Assembly: GCA_030606385.1 (NCBI GenBank)
Contig: JAUWGN010000064.1
Location: 1 to 6,619, forward strand
Direction: 5' to 3'
Origin: Dehalococcoidia bacterium
GTDB lineage: Bacteria > Chloroflexota > Dehalococcoidia > GIF9 > AB-539-J10
DNA: 6,619 bases
In this document: positions 1 through 6,619 of the stretch, one piece after another
How positions within the stretch are numbered: the stretch's first letter is position 1
Layout: every line of letters starts with the position of its first letter
Notes under the pieces: model-generated
The model's database searches: none
What the model was told of the DNA's origin: nothing
Seen by the model: only the letters and a program-made list of their open reading frames with translations
Translations under genes and position numbers: made by a program

Positions 1-115
1 AATACTAAACAATATCAAATGACCAAAATCCGAATGACCAAAAGAGTTTTGAAGTTTGAATTTAGATATTAGGATTTGTCTAGGGTTTAGTGCTTTGAGT
101 TTAGGATTTCCCGGT
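1..115. repeat. AT-rich repetitive intergenic segment
   Basis: This non-coding, low-complexity stretch is built from short recurring words. The 11-mer AATGACCAAAA occurs at 18-28 and again at 33-43, a 15-bp period. TTAGGATTT occurs at 69-77 and 101-109, with the related TAGGGTTTA between them. The style (runs of 'aatgaccaaaa', then 'gttttgaa', then 'ttaggattt') resembles dispersed intergenic segments I have seen in genomes of uncultured Chloroflexota, Planctomycetes and similar groups; that is recollection, not a search result. No reading frame here looks coding. The segment may continue to the left of the window. Confidence 0.55.
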
Positions 116-122
116 AGTGACA

Positions 123-191
123 GAAGGGGGACGTGCCTCGCAACGACGAAGAAGGGGGACATGCCTCGCGATGACAAAGGGGGGTATGCCT
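123..191. repeat. 28-bp G-rich tandem repeat, 2 full units plus a decayed third
   Basis: Unit 1 is 123-150 and unit 2 is 151-178. Their first 25 bases differ at only three positions. The shared core is GAAGGGGGAC followed by RTGCCTCGC and a GAC/TGAC end. A third, decayed unit at 176-191 keeps the purine-G run and ATGCCT. Read on the other strand, the unit has the form CGTC(A/G)TYGCGAGGC followed by GTCCCCCTTC, which recalls 'GTCATTGCGAGG' dispersed repeats known from several bacterial genomes (recollection). It lies just upstream of the operon promoter and is not itself a gene. Confidence 0.7.
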
Positions 192-213
192 AAATGGATG
201 TGCAATCTGGCAT

Positions 214-242
214 TTGACATGAGGGGCAGGGGGTTGTAAAAT
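214..242 (+). promoter_or_regulatory. Sigma70-like promoter of the ACAD1-ACAD2-ligA operon
   Basis: A perfect -35 box TTGACA (214-219) is followed after exactly 17 bp by TAAAAT (237-242), one mismatch from the consensus -10. The predicted transcript starts near 249 and has a leader of about 90 nt before the ACAD1 ATG. The spacer is unusual, carrying a GGGG run (223-226) and a GGGGG run (229-233). The match is by eye; no competing promoter of similar quality was seen between 192 and 341. Confidence 0.65.
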
Positions 243-341
243 TGAGCGGTTTGGGGTTGATGTGTCGGAAAATAGAGCATTCTTGGGAAATAGGCTATGG
301 TAAGGTCTTTCAAGGAATAAATTCAACAAGGAGGGTTACAG

Positions 342-1577
342 ATGGACTTTAAGCTTTCGGAGGAAGAGGAGAAGAGGAGGAAGGAATTTTTTGAGGGTTG
401 CAAGGAGCTAAGTAAAGAAAAGCCCAAGGATTTCATAGATGGAATAGAAGCCGAGTATGAGAAGGCGAACCAGCCTTACATAACGCGTTGCCGTAAGGAA
501 TTCGCCAAGCGGGGATGGCTTCGGCTTGGCTGGCCTCCGGAGTATGGAGGGGTAGGAAGTCATATGGACCGCGTGTTCTTTGGTGAGGCCAGAGGATATT
601 ACGTTCTGCCTGGCGTTGATATCTTTGGAATAGAAATGCTTGCCCCTACGCTTCTCGCTATGGGAAACAAAGAAGTAAAAGATAGATACCTACCTGGAAT
701 TGGGGATGGCGATACGTTATGGTGTGAGCTGTATAGTGAGCCTAATGCTGGCTCAGATTTGGCAGCTGTTACCGCTACTGCTATAAGGAAGGGCGATGAG
801 TATGTGATAAATGGTCAGAAGACCTGGACCACAAATGCTCACAATGCTGACTGGGGCTTTGGCTTGTTCAGAACCGACCCCCAGGGTCGTAAACGTCGTA
901 ACATTTCGTTCTTACTAATGGATATGAAGGCACCAGGGATTACCATAAATCCTCTTGAATATCTGAACAGGATGCATATGTATAATGAGGTCTTCTTTGA
1001 TGATGTGCATGTCCCTGCGGACCAGATTATTGGAGAAGAGAATCAAGGGTGGGCAGTCAGTCAGGCACTGGTTAATTTTGAAAGGTCTAATGTACTGGCT
1101 GTCTCAGCGGTGGGGCGGTTGCTGGAAACGTTAGTGGAGTATTGCAATGAGACAAAAGTGGGCGGCAAGCCTCTGGCACAGGACCCATTTATTCGCAATA
1201 AGGTTGCTGAGATGGCTGTCGAAATCGAGGCATCTCGTACTCTGGCGTATTACATAGCGGATCAGCAAAATAGAAATCAGTTGGCGGCGCTATTTGAATC
1301 ATCAGCAGCGAAGGTGTTCATCGGGGACATATATGAGCGCCTGGGCGCTCTCGGAACTGATATATTAGGCTCCTATGGTCAGGTTAGCGCCTCCAGGTGG
1401 GCACGTCAGAGAGGTGTCTGGGAAAGCATGTATCAGGCGGCTTTTGTACTGACCATCTCTATGGGGACCAATGAGATACAGAAGAACATCATTGCGTGGT
1501 ATGGTTTAAACATGCCCAGGCCACTTTCGCCGGTATCTGTAGAGAAAGCTCTAGCTACAGCTCAAGCAGCAAAATAA
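342..1577 (+). CDS. Acyl-CoA dehydrogenase, catalytic (flavin-ring/base) subunit of a probable heteromeric enzyme
   Basis: This 411-residue protein belongs to the acyl-CoA dehydrogenase family (COG1960), which oxidises acyl-CoA to 2-enoyl-CoA with FAD and passes electrons to ETF. It is cytoplasmic. The N-terminal helical domain (about 1-125) carries PPEYGG (65-70). The middle beta domain has the family signature with SEPNAGSD (132-139) and the flavin-facing TWTTN (161-165). The C-terminal helical domain starts near 235. Glu247 in NFERSN aligns with the isovaleryl-CoA dehydrogenase type of catalytic base, while the alternative base site (YEGT in medium-chain enzymes) reads SMGT here (373-376). 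Motifs contacting the ADP end of FAD are lost: the Arg of the usual 'RkqFG...Q' is Thr271, its Phe is Gly274, its Gln is Pro282, and no GGxG loop is present. The start is set by AAGGAGGG at 328-335, six bases before ATG. It is the first gene of the operon, 9 bp before ACAD2. The substrate cannot be read from sequence; PimC-like and FadE26/28-like enzymes are the nearest concepts. Confidence 0.92.
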   Translation: MDFKLSEEEEKRRKEFFEGCKELSKEKPKDFIDGIEAEYEKANQPYITRCRKEFAKRGWLRLGWPPEYGGVGSHMDRVFFGEARGYYVLPGVDIFGIEMLAPTLLAMGNKEVKDRYLPGIGDGDTLWCELYSEPNAGSDLAAVTATAIRKGDEYVINGQKTWTTNAHNADWGFGLFRTDPQGRKRRNISFLLMDMKAPGITINPLEYLNRMHMYNEVFFDDVHVPADQIIGEENQGWAVSQALVNFERSNVLAVSAVGRLLETLVEYCNETKVGGKPLAQDPFIRNKVAEMAVEIEASRTLAYYIADQQNRNQLAALFESSAAKVFIGDIYERLGALGTDILGSYGQVSASRWARQRGVWESMYQAAFVLTISMGTNEIQKNIIAWYGLNMPRPLSPVSVEKALATAQAAK

Positions 1578-1586
1578 GGAGGGAAT

Positions 1587-2726
1587 ATGGATACTAGTTT
1601 CACAGAAGAACAGACAATGCTGAGGAAGTCGACAGCCGATTTCCTTGTGGAGAAATATCCCGAGGCAAAGGTAAGGGAAATAGAGGAGTCGGATACGGGG
1701 CATGATCTTGAAATTTGGAGGGGAATGGCTGAGTTAGGCTGGATGGGTTTGGTTATTCCCGAGGAATATGAAGGCATGGGAATGACGTTCCAGGATCTAT
1801 CGATAGTCCTGGAGGAAATGGGAAGAAATATCGCTCCTGGACCTTTCTTTTGCACTGTGCTTGAGGGTGCTTACCCTATTCTTGATGCTGGAAGTGAGGA
1901 GCAGAAAAAGGAGTTCCTACCAAAGATAGCCAATGGAGAATTGATTTTTACCCTGGCTTTACTTGAAGCTGACGATATACATGACGCCTCCGGTATCGCT
2001 GTCAGAGCAGTGCCTAAGGGAGATGACTTTGTAATTAATGGCATAAAGCTCTTTGTAGAGCAAGCTATCAATGCTGATTATATGATAGTCGTTACCAGAA
2101 CCAGGGAAGGTGCTTCTCCTGAAGATGGCATTACCCTGTTCATAGTGGATGCCAAGGCTCCGGGAGTTCATTGCGAAGTAATACCCACCATAGGCATGGA
2201 AAAGCTGTGCGAGGCAAGCTTTAAAGATGTAGCTGTACCCAAGAAAAACATACTGGGCGAGCTGGACAAAGGATTGCCTATTGTCAGGAAGGTTATGGAA
2301 AGGGCAGCCATTGCCAAAGCCAGTGAGTCCCTTGGCGCTATGGATGGGATTGTTCCTATGACCAATGATTACTTAAAGGATAGAGTTCAATATGACGAGC
2401 CTCTTGCTCAGTTCCAGGCACTTCAACACATAATGGCTGACATGTTCATCAGCCTGACTACCAGTAAGTATCTGGTCTATAAGGCAGTGTGGATGGAATC
2501 GGAAGGTCTCCCCTGTGCCAAAGAAGTTGCTATGGCTAAATCATATGTAAACCAGAATTATAAAGAGCTTAGCAGATGGATGATAAGATTGTATGGTGGC
2601 AATGGCACTCATAGGGAGTTCAAGCCCGGGCTTTACTACAGGAGGGCTAAGGCGGCAAGCATTGCCTTTGGCGATACCGGGTTCCAAAGGGAAAAAATAG
2701 CTCGCGCCATAGGGCTTGTTTCTTAG
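1587..2726 (+). CDS. Acyl-CoA dehydrogenase family protein, partner subunit with degenerate flavin-ring site
   Basis: This 379-residue protein has the acyl-CoA dehydrogenase fold: an N-terminal helical domain with PEEYEGMG (58-65), a beta domain (about 125-220) and a C-terminal helical domain. The TEPxAGSD signature is gone (LEADDIHDASG, 126-136), and the flavin-facing W-T/S-T-N is replaced by FVEQ (156-159). The YEGT region reads FGDT (361-364). It does keep the residues that contact the ADP half of FAD in a neighbouring subunit: Arg266, Tyr269 and Gln277 in the 'RxQYxxPLAxFQ' stretch, and GGNG at 337-340. Glu238 in MERA sits where ACAD1 has its base, but the surrounding flavin site is lost. 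The Shine-Dalgarno AAGGAGGG (1576-1583) overlaps the ACAD1 stop codon, so the two genes are tightly coupled. I infer that it forms an alpha2beta2 enzyme with ACAD1 (PimD/FadE27-like role). Alone it is unlikely to be active. Confidence 0.9.
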   Translation: MDTSFTEEQTMLRKSTADFLVEKYPEAKVREIEESDTGHDLEIWRGMAELGWMGLVIPEEYEGMGMTFQDLSIVLEEMGRNIAPGPFFCTVLEGAYPILDAGSEEQKKEFLPKIANGELIFTLALLEADDIHDASGIAVRAVPKGDDFVINGIKLFVEQAINADYMIVVTRTREGASPEDGITLFIVDAKAPGVHCEVIPTIGMEKLCEASFKDVAVPKKNILGELDKGLPIVRKVMERAAIAKASESLGAMDGIVPMTNDYLKDRVQYDEPLAQFQALQHIMADMFISLTTSKYLVYKAVWMESEGLPCAKEVAMAKSYVNQNYKELSRWMIRLYGGNGTHREFKPGLYYRRAKAASIAFGDTGFQREKIARAIGLVS

Positions 2727-2729
2727 TAA

Positions 2730-5326
<2,597 letters not shown>

Positions 5327-5364
5327 GTGATTTCTCCCATAAGAATAAAAGGCGTAGTTTTTGG

Positions 5365-5377
5365 GCTATAATATAGC
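5365..5377. promoter_or_regulatory. Palindromic -10 element between divergent Nudix and pth genes
   Basis: GCTATA-A-TATAGC is a perfect 13-bp palindrome with a single central base. On the + strand it contains the consensus TATAAT (5367-5372). On the minus strand the same bases give TATATT (5370-5375). A + start about 7 bp downstream would leave only about 8-10 nt before the pth ATG at 5388. A minus start near 5362 would give the Nudix mRNA a leader of about 36 nt that includes its Shine-Dalgarno. No good -35 box was found for either direction. Confidence 0.55.
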
Positions 5378-5387
5378 ACAGGTTTCG

Positions 5388-5951
5388 ATGAAACTCATTG
5401 TTGGCTTGGGCAATCCGGGCAAGACTTATGCTCATAATCGGCATAATGTTGGCTTTCGCTGCCTGAATTATTTCGCCAGGCATCATTCCATCCGCTTTGA
5501 TAAGAGGCAGTGCCGGGCCAGGATAGGTGTTGGTGAAGTAGCTGGCAGTAAATTGTTGCTGGCCAAGCCACAGACATTCGTCAACATTAGTGGTAGGGTG
5601 GTAGGTTGCCTGGTGGAGAAATGTGACGTTCCGTTGAGCAATCTTCTGGTAATTCATGACGACCTTGACTTGCCTCTGGGCAAAGTTCGGATTCGTCAAA
5701 GTGGCGGCTCAGGGGGACATAAGGGAATGAAATCAATCATTTCCACTCTGGGGAGTGAGGATTTCCCCCGAATCAGGGTGGGCATTGGACGTCCTGCTCA
5801 GGATGACGAGGATGCCATAGTAAGTTATGTGCTTGGCGATCTTACTCCGCAAGAGGAGGAAGTAATCAGGTCGGCTATCACCACCGTGGCCGAGGCAATT
5901 GACTGTTTCCTTACCCAGGGCATCCAGGCAGCAATGGGCAAGTTCAATTAG
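5388..5951 (+). CDS. pth: Peptidyl-tRNA hydrolase
   Basis: This 187-residue protein (E. coli Pth is about 194) cleaves the ester bond of peptidyl-tRNAs released from stalled ribosomes and so recycles tRNA. The start KLIVGLGNPG is the classic Pth N-terminus with Asn9. The catalytic His is His19 in NRHNVGF. KPQTFVNISG (60-69) carries Asn66, and HDDLDLP (90-96) carries the conserved Asp91. Where E. coli has Asn114 in GGHNG, this protein has Lys112 (GGHKG at 109-113). The C-terminal part is complete, with PRIRVGIGRP. ATG at 5388 is chosen over an in-frame TTG at 5361 because the family N-terminus begins here and the TTG lies upstream of the TATAAT box. No strong Shine-Dalgarno precedes it (only AGG at 5380-5382), and the predicted leader is very short. 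It diverges from the Nudix gene and converges on the small membrane-protein gene. Confidence 0.96.
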   Translation: MKLIVGLGNPGKTYAHNRHNVGFRCLNYFARHHSIRFDKRQCRARIGVGEVAGSKLLLAKPQTFVNISGRVVGCLVEKCDVPLSNLLVIHDDLDLPLGKVRIRQSGGSGGHKGMKSIISTLGSEDFPRIRVGIGRPAQDDEDAIVSYVLGDLTPQEEEVIRSAITTVAEAIDCFLTQGIQAAMGKFN

Positions 5952-5954
5952 CTC

Positions 5955-6000
5955 AAGGCACTTCATTTAGTTTGTCGCTAAATGCTATAGACAGCGCCTT
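5955..6000. terminator. Possible bidirectional hairpin after pth
   Basis: A perfect 7-bp inverted repeat, CATTTAG (5964-5970) and CTAAATG (5978-5984) with a 7-base loop, begins 12 bp after the pth stop. It is flanked by a shorter outer pair, AAGGC (5955-5959) and GCCTT (5996-6000), the latter followed by TATT. The outer pairing needs an uneven internal loop and there is no long U tract, so this is a weak candidate. It lies between two convergent genes and could serve both. Confidence 0.3.
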
Positions 6001-6037
6001 TATTCTGGATTTAGCAATATGCTCTTGTGAGAGGCAG

Positions 6038-6205
6038 TTATTCCTTTTTCTTTTCCAGTCCCTTTTCCTTTACCATTGCCTTTGTGCGCTTACTTATTTC
6101 ATCAGCTTTAGCGATCAGATAGAGCATACCGCCTAGACACACAAGGAAAATGCCAATGCCAATGGGTCCTGTCCAATACAGTAGCAAAAACAGAGTGTCT
6201 GCCAT
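6038..6205 (-). CDS. Small single-pass membrane protein, 55 residues, function unknown
   Basis: I do not recognise this protein. The frame runs from ATG at 6205 to TAA at 6038-6040 and is preceded by the full Shine-Dalgarno AGGAGGT (6212-6218), exactly six bases from the ATG; this is the strongest reason to call it real. The product begins MADTLFLLLYW, and residues about 5-33 are hydrophobic and glycine-rich (GPIGIGIF, then LVCLGGMLYLIA), long enough for one membrane helix. Residues 34-55 are soluble and lysine-rich, ending in EKKKE. The positive tail predicts an outside N-terminus and a cytoplasmic C-terminus. There is no cleavage-site pattern typical of an exported protein. It stands alone, convergent with pth and downstream of the partial gene on the same strand. 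It falls below common gene-length cut-offs and could be missed by annotation. Confidence 0.75.
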   Translation of the reverse strand: MADTLFLLLYWTGPIGIGIFLVCLGGMLYLIAKADEISKRTKAMVKEKGLEKKKE

Positions 6206-6244
6206 TCTTCTACCTCCTGTTGAACACTAACCTTCGTTCCCATA

Positions 6245-6280
6245 TTGTATAGTTTAACCTAGGACTGGGAAAATCCTAGG
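6245..6280 (-). promoter_or_regulatory. CCTAGG inverted repeat and candidate promoter of the small membrane-protein gene
   Basis: CCTAGGA (6258-6264) and TCCTAGG (6274-6280) form a 7-bp inverted repeat with a 9-base loop. Just beyond it on the minus strand is a -10-like TATACA (6246-6251). With a 16-bp spacer the -35 would be TTTTCC (three of six consensus bases), so the promoter is poor by itself. A transcript from here would have a leader of about 30 nt ending in the AGGAGGT site. The dyad overlaps the -35 and spacer, the usual place for an operator. Confidence 0.3.
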
Positions 6281-6286
6281 GTTCTG

Positions 6287-6299
6287 CCAGCTAAGCTGG
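6287..6299. repeat. 13-bp palindrome CCAGCT-A-AGCTGG
   Basis: This is a perfect dyad with a single central A. As RNA it can form a 5-bp stem with a 3-base loop. It lies in the non-coding spacer between the partial gene and the small membrane-protein gene, 6 bp from the CCTAGG inverted repeat. There is no U tract, so it is more like a protein-binding dyad or a short structured leader than a terminator. Confidence 0.4.
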
Positions 6300-6325
6300 G
6301 CTACCCATATCTAAATGCCTGTGCC

Positions 6326-6348
6326 AATAACCTAGGTCACCGGCTATT
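6326..6348. terminator. Hairpin at the stop codon of the rightmost gene
   Basis: AATAACC (6326-6332) and GGCTATT (6342-6348) pair over seven positions. In the leftward RNA this uses one G-U pair. The loop is nine bases. The arm at 6342-6348 includes the TAG stop of the leftward gene, and the loop-side part contains the third CCTAGG (6331-6336). The leftward transcript has no U tract after it, so termination is uncertain. Confidence 0.25.
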
Positions 6349-6619
6349 TTAACATTTTTAGTAGTTTCTTAAAAGAAGAAGTAGCTTTATCTAGAAGACC
6401 GTCTGCAAGATAGTATTGCCGTAACGCCTTCTTAGTGTCTGGTGTGTCCAACTCCATTTCTAGTTCTCCCCGAGTCTCCAAAAATTCAGACGCTTCGTCT
6501 CCCTCTGAAAGAAAGTCTAAAATGTCCTTACAACATTCCCGTGCTGTTGTTACATCGGCCTTCATCCCTTGCCTCTTCTTCAGAACCAGTTTCTTTTCAG
6601 CTGCCGTAATCTTGAACTT
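6344..6619 (-). CDS. Hypothetical acidic helical protein, 5' end cut by the window edge
   Basis: I do not recognise this protein. The frame is open from the window's right edge to TAG at 6344-6346, giving at least 91 residues. An internal ATG at 6565 would give 73 residues. I favour the longer form because the 18 codons upstream of that ATG are open and read as a charged, amphipathic stretch (ITAAEKKLVLKKR), continuous in style with what follows; the true start probably lies just beyond the edge. AAGAGG six bases before the internal ATG leaves the shorter form possible. The product looks all-helical and soluble, with no membrane segment: an acidic middle (EGDEASEFLETRGELEMEL) and a basic C-terminus (FKKLLKMLK). 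It reads on the same strand as the small membrane-protein gene, 138 bp upstream of it. Confidence 0.55.
   Translation of the reverse strand, partial: KFKITAAEKKLVLKKRQGMKADVTTARECCKDILDFLSEGDEASEFLETRGELEMELDTPDTKKALRQYYLADGLLDKATSSFKKLLKMLK

Noticed and set aside
1..191. A CRISPR array
   Set aside because: The repeat units are contiguous with no spacers of constant length, and the window has no cas genes.
179..256. Possible G-quadruplex from the G runs at 179-184, 223-226, 229-233 and 253-256
   Set aside because: Two of the loops would be about 38 and 19 bases, too long for a confident call; the runs are better explained by the G-rich repeat and spacer.
87..329. 80-codon and 70-codon open frames on the minus strand in the leader
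   Set aside because: They cover the tandem repeats and the promoter, are Pro/His/Ser-rich with repeat-derived text, and have no credible ribosome-binding site; they are translations of repeats.
5361..5387. An upstream TTG start adding nine residues to Pth
   Set aside because: The nine residues overlap the TATAAT element, and the family N-terminus begins at the ATG at 5388.
6206..6343. A tRNA or other small RNA gene in the spacer before the small membrane-protein gene
   Set aside because: There are short dyads but no cloverleaf, no T-loop motif and no terminator with a U tract.

Overview
The window is a stretch of bacterial chromosome with ordinary protein-coding genes at high density. It has strong Shine-Dalgarno sites, GTG and ATG starts and sigma70-like promoters. 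Gene content is two adjacent, strongly diverged acyl-CoA dehydrogenase genes, an NAD-dependent DNA ligase, a zinc-ribbon Nudix hydrolase, peptidyl-tRNA hydrolase, a very small membrane protein and one gene cut by the window edge. The paired dehydrogenases, moderate GC content and the dispersed-repeat-like AT-rich and G-rich leader suggest an uncultured anaerobic lineage. Chloroflexota (Dehalococcoidia-like) is my best guess, from general resemblance only and held with low-to-moderate confidence.

Layout. Positions 1-341 have no convincing gene. They hold an AT-rich repetitive segment (1-115), a 28-bp G-rich tandem repeat with two full units and one decayed unit (123-191), and a near-consensus promoter (214-242). 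From that promoter runs a rightward operon: ACAD1 (342-1577), ACAD2 (1587-2726, 9 bp later) and ligA (2754-4838, 27 bp later). ligA meets the leftward Nudix gene (4823-5326) tail to tail, with a 16-bp overlap; both stop codons lie in the two arms of one inverted repeat. The Nudix gene and pth (5388-5951) diverge from a 61-bp spacer whose TATAAT box is embedded in a 13-bp palindrome, so one element can supply a -10 box to both strands. To the right, pth converges on a 55-codon leftward gene for a single-pass membrane protein (6038-6205). Upstream of that gene is a 138-bp spacer with three CCTAGG sites and several dyads. The leftward gene at 6344-6619 is open to the window edge.

How the genes fit together. 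The most informative point is the two dehydrogenases. The FAD and catalytic motifs expected of one homo-oligomeric enzyme are divided between them: ACAD1 keeps the flavin-ring and catalytic-base motifs, and ACAD2 keeps the motifs that contact the ADP end of FAD from the neighbouring subunit. This predicts an obligate heteromeric (alpha2beta2) acyl-CoA dehydrogenase like the mycobacterial cholesterol side-chain enzymes and the PimC/PimD type, acting on an unknown acyl-CoA. ligA, the Nudix gene and pth are housekeeping genes that show no pathway link to it. I see no CRISPR array, rRNA, tRNA, insertion sequence or defence system in the window.
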